A DNA stretch of 20,228 nt from CAZKYP01 sp964556885 (GCA_964556885.1 CAZKYP010000040.1:1-20228); one strand, 5' to 3'. Positions 7,334 through 15,669 are shown, counted from the stretch's first letter. Notes: a model not told the origin generated them from the letters alone. Program-made: numbers and translations.

Positions 7334-8455
7334 ATGAGTGAAAAAACGCAGGAAAAGGCAGGAATCGACACAAAAAAAGGGTGGTTTCGCCGGAACGGAC
7401 TAAAGGTGATAATCGTTTTAGTTGCTGTATCAGCACTGACGGGGATTTCTAAAATACCCCAAAAGAATCGAGAGACCGCTCCGACCGAAGCCGCACCCAC
7501 AAACGTAACGGTTATGACTGTTGAACCGGTACCCGAGTTTCCCGATACTTTCGATTTGCCGGCTGTGGTAGAGCCGAACCGCGTTATAACAGTATCGGCC
7601 GAGGTTGCCGGACGTATCGAACAGATACCTCCCAAAAAAGGATCTTTCATGCACGCAGGAGATCTGTTGATACAGCTTAATACGGACCTGATAAAACCGG
7701 AGTTCGAGAGGGCAAAAGCCCAGGTCGAACGCGACCAGATTGAATATGAGCGCATGTCGAACCTGGTTAAAAACGACGCCACATCCAAAAGCGACCTGGA
7801 CAATGCCACCACAGACCTGGCCATCAGTAAAGCCACTCTTCAGGAAGTCAAGGCCCGCCTGGAACGAACCGGCATCACATCTCCGATAACAGGACCGTTG
7901 AACGATTTGATGGCGGAAGAAGGTGAATATGTCCAGCCGGGTACACCGGTCGCTGATATTGTAGATATGAGTGTAGTCAAAGTGGTGGTTGAAGTACCTG
8001 AGCGTGACATCGGCTTCTTTAAGGTCGGCCAAAAGGCGGAGGTCTTTCTTAATACAACAGCCCAAGGCAAACCGCAGGAAGGAACCATCACCTTCATCAG
8101 TGAAATCGCCGATGAGAATACCCGCACAACACGCATGGAGATTACTCTTCCGAACAAAGATATGGTTATGCGGAGCGGACAGATAGTCCGTGCCCGGCTG
8201 ACACGCCAGGTGTTGAAAGACGCCATACTTATCCCGCTTCTCGCCGTGATACCGATGGAAGAAGGTCACGTCATATACGTGGTCGAGTCCGGCCAGGCGC
8301 AACGACGGCAGGTGGAGCTTGGTATCATTAAAGGCGACCGCGTCCAGGTGATGCGAGGTCTTCAGCCGGGCGACCAATTAATTATTGCCGGTCATCGTTT
8401 CGTCGCGCCGGGACAAAAAGTGAACATTATATCAGATAATACAGAAATTAAATAA
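7334..8455 (+). CDS. RND efflux periplasmic adaptor (membrane fusion protein, HlyD/AcrA family)
   Basis: 373-residue adaptor that links an inner-membrane RND pump to an outer-membrane channel across the periplasm. Seen: a short basic N terminus, a single membrane anchor at about 22-38 (no lipobox Cys), a split lipoyl domain with TVSAEVAGRIEQIPPKKGSFMHAGDLLIQLN (86-116) and its second half TSPITGPLNDLMAEEGEYVQPGTPVADIVD (182-211), a helical hairpin between them (117-178) rich in Glu/Arg/Ala, then beta-barrel (216-290) and membrane-proximal domains ending in GLQPGDQLIIAGHRFVAPGQKV. Length is typical. No good Shine-Dalgarno is visible before the ATG. It is followed after six bases by the RND pump gene. 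The double palindromic operator upstream suggests repressor control. Substrates cannot be read from sequence. Confidence 0.9.
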   Translation: MSEKTQEKAGIDTKKGWFRRNGLKVIIVLVAVSALTGISKIPQKNRETAPTEAAPTNVTVMTVEPVPEFPDTFDLPAVVEPNRVITVSAEVAGRIEQIPPKKGSFMHAGDLLIQLNTDLIKPEFERAKAQVERDQIEYERMSNLVKNDATSKSDLDNATTDLAISKATLQEVKARLERTGITSPITGPLNDLMAEEGEYVQPGTPVADIVDMSVVKVVVEVPERDIGFFKVGQKAEVFLNTTAQGKPQEGTITFISEIADENTRTTRMEITLPNKDMVMRSGQIVRARLTRQVLKDAILIPLLAVIPMEEGHVIYVVESGQAQRRQVELGIIKGDRVQVMRGLQPGDQLIIAGHRFVAPGQKVNIISDNTEIK

Positions 8456-8461
8456 GCCGCT

Positions 8462-11400
8462 ATGCTGATAACCGACCTTGCCATTCGAAACCGGACAACC
8501 ATAGCCGTCCTTGGACTGATTATTATCCTGTTGGGCGGCTACAGTTACCTCTCGCTGCCCCGCGAAGCGTTCCCGGACATCCCAATACCGCAGATACTGA
8601 TAAATACTACGTACGAAGGCGTCTCACCTGAGGACATTGAAACGTCCATAACAATGAAAATCGAAAAAGAGCTCAACAGTATCCGGGGCGTTAAGGAAAT
8701 CCGCTCCAGCAGCGCCGAGGGTCTTTCGATGATTGACGTGGAATTTATGCCCGATGTCCCGACCGAAGTGGCGCTGCAGAGGGTGCGCGACCGCGTGGAC
8801 CTTGCCAAAGGTGATCTCCCGACGGACGCGGATGAACCGGTAATAAGCGAAATAAACCTGGCCGAATTTCCCATTATGCTTATCAGCATCTCGGCCGACA
8901 TATCACCCGTTCAGCTCAAAGAGATTGCCGACACCATGCAGGACACCCTCGAAACCATTCCCGGTGTGCTCAAAGTTGAGGTGCTTGGTGTATTGGAGCC
9001 TGAAATCCGAATGGAATTCGACCCGGAGCGGCTGGCCACCTACAATTTAACCATCCCGGAAATTCTGTCCCTGATTCCTTCGGAAAATGTAAACATCTCT
9101 GCCGGCGGTCTGGAGACCAAAGGAACAAAATTCAACGTGCGAGTCCCGGCCGAACTTGTTACTGCTGCAGACGTCGACCACCTGATCCTGACGGTACGTG
9201 ACGGTAAGCCCATCTATCTGACCGATGTCGCCGACGTACGAGCCACCTTTAAAGACCGAACCACACTTTCACGGTTAAACAGGATTGATAATATCACGCT
9301 AAGCGTTCAGAAACGAGTCGGCTCCAATGTCGTTCAAATATCCGACAACATAAAAGCCGTCGTCGAAGAAGCACGCAGGCAAACCGCCGGATTCGTAAAT
9401 TTCGATATTACCTACGATATGTCCAAATACATTCGCAACATAGTGGCGGACCTCGAGAATAATATCATGGCCGCACTGATCCTGGTAACAGGCATACTGC
9501 TTCTGTTTTTAGGATGGCGTTCGGCTTCAATCGTGGCAATGATTATTCCACTTAGCATGCTCATAACATTCTTTATGATACAGATGCTCGGCTTTACATT
9601 GAACATGATCGTTTTATTCAGCCTGGTGCTTGTCCTGGGTATGCTCGTCGACAACGCCATCGTTATCGTGGAAAACATCTATCGACACGTGCAGCTCGGG
9701 TACAGCCGAATGGAGGCCGCCATTCTCGGCGCCCGCGAGGTCGCCTGGCCTGTTACTACTTCAACATTCACGACGGTCGGTGCATTTTTACCGCTGATGT
9801 TCTGGCCCGGTATAATGGGCGACTTCATGAAATATCTGCCAATAACCCTGTCACTGGGTCTGATGGCTTCACTCTTTGTGGCGCTTATATTCAGCCCGAC
9901 CATTTGTTCGATTTTGGTCAGTAGTTCAAAAAAAGACAGCAGAAAAGAGCATTGGTTCATAAGAGGTTACCGACGGTTTCAGCAGCTTGCACTAAATAAT
10001 CCGGCTACAACTTTATTTCTGACCGTATGCCTGCTCATAGCAATGATGACACTTTACGGCAAGATCGGCCGGGGCACGGAGTTTTTCCCCGAAGGTGATC
10101 CGGAACGAGCGATGATCAATGTACGAACACCCCAGGGTACGAATATCCACGAAACAGACCGTATCATCCGTATTATCGAGAAGCGCGTCGAACCATACCA
10201 ACCTTATATAAAATACATGGTGACAAACGTCGGCTCGGCAGGCGGTGGTATGGACCTTTCAGCAAGTACGGGCGGGCCGCACCTGGCAAATATAACCATG
10301 ACATTCTATGACTATGTCGAGCGTGAACGTCCCTCAACGGAAGTTATAGCAGATATTCGCAAGGACATTGCTGATATACCAGGCGCCGAGATAAAAATCG
10401 AAAAAGAAGAAGAAGGTCCGCCGACGGGCGCTCCCATAACGGTGCGTCTTATCGGAGAAGATTTCAAAACGCTCGAGGAGCTGAGCGATAAAACCCAACG
10501 AATGATCGCCCAGGTTCCAAACGTTGTCAACCTTCGAAGCGACCTCGAAGCCACACGTCCGGAACTGGCATTCATTGTCAATCGTCGGAACGCCATGCTG
10601 CTCGGCGTCAACACCGCCACCGTCGGTAACTTTTTGAAAATGGCCATATTCGGGTCAAAGGTCGGAACATATCGTCAATATGAAGACGAATATGACATCA
10701 CAGTTCGCCTGCCGCTGGCTGATCGGGTCAACATCGACGATCTTTCTCTGCTGCAGATACCAAACACGACCGGCAATTCGATTCCACTAAGCTCACTTGG
10801 TGATTTCGAATATCGCGGCGGATTCGGCACAATCAACCACGTCGACCAGAAACGTGTAGTGACACTGACGGCCGATACCGAAGGGCGACTCAGCTCCGAT
10901 GTGCTCAAGGATGTCCAGACCTACCTGGCCAAGCTTGAGATGCCGCCCGGCTATAATATCGAATATGCCGGTGAAAAAGAAACGGAGGACGAATCGCGTG
11001 CCTTCCTCGGCAAGGCGTTCGGCATTGCTCTATTGTTAGTAACACTCGTACTCGTTGTCCAGTTCAATTCGGTCATGATACCGTTTATTATCATGACTAC
11101 AGTTATCCTGTCACTCATCGGGGCGCTAATGGGTCTGCTGATATGCGACCTGCCTTTCGGTATCATCATGACGGGTATCGGTGTAATCAGCCTCGCCGGT
11201 GTTGTAGTAAACAACGCTATTGTGCTTCTGGCCTACACACGCCAATTGCAGCAGCGAGGTATGGACCTGGTATCGGCCGCAGCCGAAGCCGGCGTCACCC
11301 GACTTCGCCCGGTCCTGCTGACCGCTGTGACTACCATCATCGGTCTTATTCCCATGGCCGTCGGCGTCTCGTACGATTTCCACACATTCTCCTGGGCCAC

Positions 11401-11593
11401 TAAAAGCGAATCCACCCAATGGTGGCGCAACATGGCAGTCGTCGTCATTTTCGGCCTGGGTTTTGCTACAATCCTGACGCTGGTGGTGGTGCCGTCTCTT
11501 TATGTAATGTTCAGCCGCATCGCAATCCGATTGGGATTCCATAAAACCGAAACCGAACAACCCGCAATCGAACCACAAACAGCCACAAGCTAA
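8462..11593 (+). CDS. RND multidrug efflux transporter (AcrB/HAE1-like inner-membrane pump)
   Basis: 1043-residue RND permease, the proton-driven component of a tripartite efflux pump. Family marks: N-terminal helix (about 12-30) followed by PREAFPDIPIPQILINTTYEGVSPEDIE, two large periplasmic loops (about 35-330 and 560-860), and 12 predicted transmembrane helices in the usual 1+5+1+5 plan. The proton-relay helices differ from AcrB: TM4 reads GMLVDNAIVIVEN (Asp397-Asn398, where AcrB has Asp-Asp) and TM10 reads VVVNNAIVLL (Asn917 where AcrB has the relay Lys). VDN/VNN wording is, as I recall, shared by a whole subgroup of RND pumps, so this is not damage but does imply a different relay. It lies six bases after the adaptor gene. 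No outer-membrane factor gene follows; a TolC-like partner must be elsewhere. Confidence 0.92.
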   Translation: MLITDLAIRNRTTIAVLGLIIILLGGYSYLSLPREAFPDIPIPQILINTTYEGVSPEDIETSITMKIEKELNSIRGVKEIRSSSAEGLSMIDVEFMPDVPTEVALQRVRDRVDLAKGDLPTDADEPVISEINLAEFPIMLISISADISPVQLKEIADTMQDTLETIPGVLKVEVLGVLEPEIRMEFDPERLATYNLTIPEILSLIPSENVNISAGGLETKGTKFNVRVPAELVTAADVDHLILTVRDGKPIYLTDVADVRATFKDRTTLSRLNRIDNITLSVQKRVGSNVVQISDNIKAVVEEARRQTAGFVNFDITYDMSKYIRNIVADLENNIMAALILVTGILLLFLGWRSASIVAMIIPLSMLITFFMIQMLGFTLNMIVLFSLVLVLGMLVDNAIVIVENIYRHVQLGYSRMEAAILGAREVAWPVTTSTFTTVGAFLPLMFWPGIMGDFMKYLPITLSLGLMASLFVALIFSPTICSILVSSSKKDSRKEHWFIRGYRRFQQLALNNPATTLFLTVCLLIAMMTLYGKIGRGTEFFPEGDPERAMINVRTPQGTNIHETDRIIRIIEKRVEPYQPYIKYMVTNVGSAGGGMDLSASTGGPHLANITMTFYDYVERERPSTEVIADIRKDIADIPGAEIKIEKEEEGPPTGAPITVRLIGEDFKTLEELSDKTQRMIAQVPNVVNLRSDLEATRPELAFIVNRRNAMLLGVNTATVGNFLKMAIFGSKVGTYRQYEDEYDITVRLPLADRVNIDDLSLLQIPNTTGNSIPLSSLGDFEYRGGFGTINHVDQKRVVTLTADTEGRLSSDVLKDVQTYLAKLEMPPGYNIEYAGEKETEDESRAFLGKAFGIALLLVTLVLVVQFNSVMIPFIIMTTVILSLIGALMGLLICDLPFGIIMTGIGVISLAGVVVNNAIVLLAYTRQLQQRGMDLVSAAAEAGVTRLRPVLLTAVTTIIGLIPMAVGVSYDFHTFSWATKSESTQWWRNMAVVVIFGLGFATILTLVVVPSLYVMFSRIAIRLGFHKTETEQPAIEPQTATS

Positions 11594-11639
11594 CTCACTA
11601 CACTCACTTGTGATTCAATAAAGCTTGTAGGATCTATCG

Positions 11640-13496
11640 TTATGTGGTTTGACGAGTGTAGCGACGCCGGTCGGTTTCCTTCAGCAGCCGCTTGCGGAGT
11701 CGAATCGAACTGGGACAAATCTCGACAAGCTCATCCTCCTGGATGTACTCCAGCGCCGCCTCGAGGCTCATCTTTCTGGCGGGCCTTATCTTGGCCGCAT
11801 CATCCTTGCCCGACGCCCGAACATTCGTAAGCTGTTTGGCTTTTACCGGGTTCACGGGTATGTCGTTTTCCTTGCAATGCTCGCCGACAACCTGACCCTC
11901 ATATACTTTTTCCCCCGGCTCGACAAAAAATATTCCCCGGTCGTACAAGGCATCGAGCGCATAAGCCGTCACCAGACCGGTAGTGGTCGCAACCATTACA
12001 CCGGCCTTTCGCTGAGGAATGCTTCCACGCATCAGCTCGTATCTTTCAAAGGTATGATGCATAATCGCTCTGCCCTGCGTAGCGTTCATCATCCTGGCAT
12101 TAAGACCGAACAGGCCTCGCGAAGGTATCATCAATTCGATATGAATAAAATCGGAGGCCCCGCTCTTGGCATCTATCCTCAATACCTCGCCCCGCCTGTC
12201 GCCCAGCAGGCTCATAACGGAACCCTGGCAATCCAACGGGCAGTCGATTGCAAGCAGTTCAATCGGCTCATGGCGCCTGCCCTCGACAATCCTCAAAATG
12301 ACATTCGGCTTGCCGACACACACTTCGAAACCCTCCCGCCTCATATTCTCCAGTAAAATCCCAAGGTGCATCAGCCCTCTGCCTGAAACATTGAATTCTT
12401 CGGGCGTCCGACCGGGCTCGACCTGCAACGCAACGTTCTGCTGAAGCTCCTTTTCAAGCCGTTCCCCGATCTGCCTTCCGGTGACATATTTTCCGTCCTG
12501 GCCGGCGAAAGGCCCGTTGTTGACCATGAACATCATCGTCATCGTCGGTTCATCGACGGGGATGACGGCAAGCTGCGAGGGTTTGTCCGCACAGGCAATA
12601 GTATAACCAATCTCAATCGGATCGAGACCGGTTATCGCACATATATCACCGGCCTGAACGCTCGTGACCCGCTTGCGGCCGAGACCGTGAAACTGATGAA
12701 TCTGCAAAACCTTCTGCTGCGTATGAAGTCCATCGGTGTCAATGACCGTCACCCTCTGGCCCTCAGCTACCTGCCCGGCGAAAACCCTGCCTATCGCTAT
12801 TCGGCCGACATAATCCGAATACTCCTGGCTGTTCACAAGCATTTGCAGCGGGGCGTCCATGTTTGCCTGCGGGGCGGGGACATTGTTTATAATAGACTCG
12901 AATATCACCTGCATATTGTCGGTTTTGTTCTCAAGGTCGGTTGTTGCCCAGCCTTCCTTCGCCGAAGCAAAAATACACGGGAAATCCAGGGCATCATCAT
13001 CTGCGCCGAGCTGAACAAGCAGATCGAACACCTCGTTCACAACATCGTTCGGCCTGCTGTTCGGGCGGTCGACCTTGTTGATCACGATTATCGGTTTGAG
13101 CTTATGGTTAAGGGCTTTGTTTAGAACAAATCTCGTCTGCGGCATCGGTCCTTCGAACGCATCTACCAGAAGCAGCACGCCGTCGGCCATTTCTAAAATC
13201 CGTTCGACTTCTCCACCGAAATCCGCATGCCCGGGCGTGTCGATTATATTGATTTTATATTCTTCGCCTTCGGTGTCCGTATAATAAAGTGCACAGTTCT
13301 TGCTGAGTATCGTTATTCCCCGCTCCTGTTCCAAGGGATTCGAATCCATAATCAATCTGTGCTCGCTGCCGGCCAGCTTGTCCAGTTCCTCCTGGCGAAA
13401 CATGCCGGATTGGTACAGAAGCCGGTCGAGCAGTGTTGTCTTGCCGTGATCAACATGGGCGATTATCGCCACATTACGAATAAAGTCTGAATACAT
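11640..13496 (-). CDS. typA: Ribosome-associated GTPase BipA/TypA
   Basis: 618-residue translational GTPase of the BipA/TypA family, close to EF-G/LepA. It binds 70S ribosomes and acts in 50S subunit assembly and stress or low-temperature growth. G motifs: G1 AHVDHGKT (13-20), G2 ERGITI (58-63), G3 DTPGH (86-90), G4 NKVD (140-143), G5 SAK (178-180). Family-specific stretches follow: YVGRIAIGRVFAGQV, a domain III with GRGLMHLGILLENMRREGFE, the EF-G-V-like region with IPSRGLFGL, and a C-terminal domain with NDIPVNPVKAKQLTNVRASGKDDA. Length is as expected. A TTGACA promoter lies upstream on the same strand. It is convergent with the RND pump gene, with only 46 bases between stops and no obvious hairpin terminator there. 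Confidence 0.96.
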   Translation of the reverse strand: MYSDFIRNVAIIAHVDHGKTTLLDRLLYQSGMFRQEELDKLAGSEHRLIMDSNPLEQERGITILSKNCALYYTDTEGEEYKINIIDTPGHADFGGEVERILEMADGVLLLVDAFEGPMPQTRFVLNKALNHKLKPIIVINKVDRPNSRPNDVVNEVFDLLVQLGADDDALDFPCIFASAKEGWATTDLENKTDNMQVIFESIINNVPAPQANMDAPLQMLVNSQEYSDYVGRIAIGRVFAGQVAEGQRVTVIDTDGLHTQQKVLQIHQFHGLGRKRVTSVQAGDICAITGLDPIEIGYTIACADKPSQLAVIPVDEPTMTMMFMVNNGPFAGQDGKYVTGRQIGERLEKELQQNVALQVEPGRTPEEFNVSGRGLMHLGILLENMRREGFEVCVGKPNVILRIVEGRRHEPIELLAIDCPLDCQGSVMSLLGDRRGEVLRIDAKSGASDFIHIELMIPSRGLFGLNARMMNATQGRAIMHHTFERYELMRGSIPQRKAGVMVATTTGLVTAYALDALYDRGIFFVEPGEKVYEGQVVGEHCKENDIPVNPVKAKQLTNVRASGKDDAAKIRPARKMSLEAALEYIQEDELVEICPSSIRLRKRLLKETDRRRYTRQTT

Positions 13497-13562
13497 ATCA
13501 AGTTCTCAAAAGGGATAAATAAATATTTTAGTTTGGTTCAATCCTTGTTGTGAAAACCGGTT

Positions 13563-13590
13563 ATTTTATACTATTATATATGATTGTCAA
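13563..13590 (-). promoter_or_regulatory. Promoter of typA
   Basis: Reading the - strand, a perfect TTGACA (13590-13585) is followed after 16 bases by TAAAAT (13568-13563), about 65 bases before the typA ATG. The -10 matches consensus in five of six positions. Confidence 0.5.
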
Positions 13591-13663
13591 TGCAAAATCC
13601 CTCAAACTTAGGGCTTTCTGAAATCCAACCGGTTCTTTAATATCCAGTCACAACAATCTCAAG

Positions 13664-13694
13664 AGCCTGAAAAAAATCCTAATCAGGCTTTTTT
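13664..13694 (+). terminator. Rho-independent terminator with no + strand gene in front of it
   Basis: The perfect 7-bp stem AGCCTGA (13664-13670) and TCAGGCT (13683-13689) with a 12-base A-rich loop runs directly into a T run (13689-13694) on the + strand. The nearest upstream gene, typA, is on the other strand, so this ends a short + strand transcript or acts as an attenuator in the leader of the ferritin-like gene 150 bases downstream. Confidence 0.55.
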
Positions 13695-13758
13695 ACCTAT
13701 AAATATCAAAAATTATACCTTTTTCCCGCCTACCGCTTTAGAATATTATCCATATATT

Positions 13759-13799
13759 GTTCCGGGAACGATAATACGCAGTTATTGTTTCCGGAGAAC
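13759..13799. promoter_or_regulatory. Pair of related dyads upstream of the ferritin-like gene
   Basis: GTTCC-G-GGAAC (13759-13769) is a perfect palindrome, and GTTTCCGGAGAAC (13787-13799) is an imperfect relative; both are preceded by ATT and followed by G. Centres are 29 bp apart, close to three helical turns. They may be operators for this gene; the regulator is unknown. Confidence 0.3.
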
Positions 13800-13841
13800 G
13801 GAACTATTTGAATCTGAAACTTATTATTGAAGGATATGGAT

Positions 13842-14342
13842 ATGAACATTTTCGAATTTGCAATGGAAAAGGAAAAGCTCAGCGAAAACCTTTATCGTAC
13901 ACTCGCCTCGAAAGCAACAAACAAAGGACTGAAAAATATCTGTGGTATGCTCGCTGAGGAAGAAAAAAACCATTACAGGATTGTTGAGCGGATGAGCCGA
14001 AATGCTCCTTCCGAAGTAAAGGAGTCTTCCATCCCGGATGACGCAATAGATATCTTCAAAAAGATGCGCCGGTCGACGGAAACCTTCGACTTCGATACAA
14101 GCCAGTTGCAGCTATATCAGAAGGCACGTGACATCGAGAAGGAAAGTCAAAGCTTTTATCTGGAGCAGGCCGAACAGATTGAAGATGCGAAACAAAAAGA
14201 AATTTTCAGGAAACTGGCCGCCGAAGAGCACAAACATTATGTCCTGCTGCAAAATATCTGCGACTTCATTGCGAAGCCGCAAACATTCCTCGAAAACGCT
14301 GAATTTAATCATATAAAAGACTATGTTGAAGGTGTTTTTTAA
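13842..14342 (+). CDS. Ferritin-like diiron protein (rubrerythrin-type domain, no rubredoxin)
   Basis: 166-residue protein made of two similar helical halves, as in the four-helix rubrerythrin/ferritin-like fold. Each half has a Glu seven residues before a Tyr and then an ExxH on the next helix: Glu11...Tyr18 and Glu41-x-x-His44; Glu99...Tyr106 and Glu129-x-x-His132. These are the expected diiron ligands. There is no C-terminal rubredoxin domain (no paired CxxC), so electrons would come from a separate partner. Likely role: peroxide reduction or iron handling in the cytoplasm. Start: AAGGA (13830-13834) sits seven bases before the ATG at 13842, which gives MNIFEFAM as in relatives; upstream TTG (13827) and ATG (13836) are too close to or overlap that site. 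It is followed by a Cys-rich small protein and, on the other strand, a redoxin. Confidence 0.85.
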   Translation: MNIFEFAMEKEKLSENLYRTLASKATNKGLKNICGMLAEEEKNHYRIVERMSRNAPSEVKESSIPDDAIDIFKKMRRSTETFDFDTSQLQLYQKARDIEKESQSFYLEQAEQIEDAKQKEIFRKLAAEEHKHYVLLQNICDFIAKPQTFLENAEFNHIKDYVEGVF

Positions 14343-14474
14343 AAACAGTGATACGAACCTAACCGGTCTTTATCAAGACACTTAAATAAAAGCGGGTGGA
14401 GTATCGTACAAAGAAATTTTTTTACATAATTCTATTGCTTTTTTTAAATACCAGTTTACTATGACGGCGCTGTT

Positions 14475-14504
14475 GGAGACTCAAACGGAGTCCCGTGATT
14501 TTTT
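14475..14504 (+). terminator. Possible terminator or attenuator before the Cys-rich gene
   Basis: The stem GACTC (14478-14482) / GAGTC (14488-14492) with an AAACG loop, extendable by two G-C pairs across a bulged A, is followed four bases later by a six-T run (14499-14504). It may end the ferritin-like transcript or attenuate the small gene starting at 14546. The stem is short. Confidence 0.3.
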
Positions 14505-14545
14505 GGACGAAACTGATATTGTTCAATTTTTGAAGGTAGAGAAAA

Positions 14546-14746
14546 ATGTGTCAATCATGTGGAAGCAGGTCCTGTAAAGTATGCGGCATTCTGATCGAAG
14601 ACGGAGTATGTTCAGGCTGTGGAAAACCCTCAAACTATTGCGTCTGTGACCAGGAAGAATTCGAGGATCCGGAAGAGTTCGAGGAAGAGGAAGAAGAGGA
14701 AGAAGAAGAGGACGAAGACGAGGATCAGGAAGACGAGGATTATTGA
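14546..14746 (+). CDS. Small Cys-rich protein with poly-acidic tail
   Basis: 66-residue protein in two clear parts. Residues 1-34 hold eight Cys: Cys2/5 (CQSC), 10/13 (CKVC), 22/25 (CSGC) and 32/34 (CVC). This is enough for two structural zinc sites or a redox cluster; the MCxxC...CxxC wording resembles small zinc ribbons. Residues 36-66 are almost only Glu and Asp with a closing Tyr. Translation is supported by AAGG (14533-14536) nine bases before the ATG. The ferritin-like protein lies 200 bases upstream and a redoxin follows on the opposite strand, so a role in metal or redox handling is a reasonable guess only. I know no named family for it. The GAA/GAG/GAC repeat in the tail is low-complexity and could be unstable in length. 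Confidence 0.7.
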   Translation: MCQSCGSRSCKVCGILIEDGVCSGCGKPSNYCVCDQEEFEDPEEFEEEEEEEEEEDEDEDQEDEDY

Positions 14747-14904
14747 TCTTCTTTGAATCTCCTGCGGCGTACTATCACAACTTCCATGATTCGCAAACCC
14801 TACAGGAGGGTGCTTTTGGCATTTTCTACAAAGCGCGGAGCCTGTGTGCATCGCGATAAGGAACCATTGGACTCGTCTCGGCGAAGCTCCGAGCCGCAGC
14901 CTGG

Positions 14905-15486
14905 TCAGACCAAATCGCAGGCCTCGACCGGCATCCAGTGCTGGTCTTTTCCGTCCCATTTTACATTGCAGCCTATCGGATTGGTTATCGGTACAGAGAC
15001 GGGCTTGCCGGCAAGGTGCTCTTCGATCGCTCGTTCGAGGTCGTTGACTTTCATCTGGCTCATATCGCGGGGATTGTCCACGCCCCGGCCGGTGTAAACG
15101 AGCCTGCGGTCCTTATCGAACACATAGAAATGCGGCGTTCGCAGCGCACCATAGGCATTCGCTATTTCCTGAGATTCATCGTAGAGATAAAGCCACGGGA
15201 ATTTGTTTTGTTTCATCCTTGCAACCATGTGCTCGAAATTATCTTCGACGTACGTGTGTTTGCTGTTCGAATTGATTCCGACAAACCTGACGCCTTTGGG
15301 TGTGAATTTATCGACGGTCTTCCGGGTGACTTCATCGGAACCTATGACATAAGGACAATGGTTGCACGTGAAAAAAACTACCAGCACTTCGACATCGTCG
15401 AAATCGGACAACTGATATGTCTTTCCGTCCGTAGCAGGCAGCTTGAAATCCGGCGCCTTATCGCCAATCTGTAATGTAAAAGCCAT
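14905..15486 (-). CDS. Thioredoxin-fold redoxin (AhpC/TSA-like) with CNHC motif
   Basis: 193-residue cytosolic redoxin of the AhpC/TSA superfamily, thioredoxin-like type. Opening GDKAPDFKLPATDGKTYQLSDF is the classic peroxiredoxin/TlpA start. The active-site loop reads FFTCNHCPY, a CxxC pair (Cys41, Cys44) where peroxiredoxins have a single peroxidatic Cys. The cis-Pro loop is RTPHFYVFD (Pro118), and the C-terminal GCNVKW (172-177) adds a third conserved-looking Cys173. No signal peptide. A thiol-disulfide reductase or peroxidase role is probable; the substrate is unknown. The start is firm: on the - strand AAGGAG (plus-strand 15495-15500) lies eight bases before the ATG. It is divergent from the GH35 gene and close to the ferritin-like gene. 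Confidence 0.88.
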   Translation of the reverse strand: MAFTLQIGDKAPDFKLPATDGKTYQLSDFDDVEVLVVFFTCNHCPYVIGSDEVTRKTVDKFTPKGVRFVGINSNSKHTYVEDNFEHMVARMKQNKFPWLYLYDESQEIANAYGALRTPHFYVFDKDRRLVYTGRGVDNPRDMSQMKVNDLERAIEEHLAGKPVSVPITNPIGCNVKWDGKDQHWMPVEACDLV

Positions 15487-15640
15487 AATTTATACTCCTT
15501 AAATTATCCCGAAATATTACATGTTATTTTCTTCTTATTAAACCAATTTTAGACTGTATTTACAAAGTTATCAACGTTCTAAAAGGTATCTTTGTTCTTG
15601 ATTCGAATAATCAAATTACGGGTAAAGTGCAAACTTCAAC

Positions 15641-15669
15641 TTGCATTTTTCGCGCAAAATTCTTATACA
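15641..15669 (+). promoter_or_regulatory. Candidate promoter of the GH35 gene with an overlapping dyad
   Basis: TTGCAT (15641-15646) and TATACA (15664-15669) are spaced by 17 bases, about 58 bases before the ATG. The -35 also forms the right arm of a dyad, TGCAA-N8-TTGCA (15628-15645), which could be an operator for a sugar-responsive repressor. Both elements are short. Confidence 0.35.

Larger units (their letters stand above)
13497..13841. other. Divergent intergenic region between typA and the ferritin-like gene
   Basis: 345 bases without a protein gene. It holds a typA promoter on the - strand, an unattached + strand terminator hairpin (13664-13694) and two related dyads (13759-13799) before the ferritin-like gene, each listed separately. 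The piece from about 13545 to 13694 could encode a short RNA, but only the terminator half of that idea is solid. Confidence 0.5.

Noticed and set aside
7430..8377. 315-codon open frame on the - strand
   Set aside because: It lies fully antisense to the RND adaptor, whose lipoyl and barrel motifs are clear; the translated product is Cys/His/Phe-rich nonsense with no family resemblance.
11649..12356. 235-codon open frame on the + strand
   Set aside because: Antisense shadow of typA, which has all five G motifs and family-specific domains.
14793..14817. Hairpin ACCCT-ACAGG-AGGGT followed by GCTTTT after the Cys-rich gene
   Set aside because: Five-pair stem and only four T after a GC step; too weak to list as a terminator, though it could serve as one.
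14938..15474. 178-codon open frame on the + strand
   Set aside because: Antisense shadow of the redoxin, which has a strong ribosome binding site and an intact CxxC domain.
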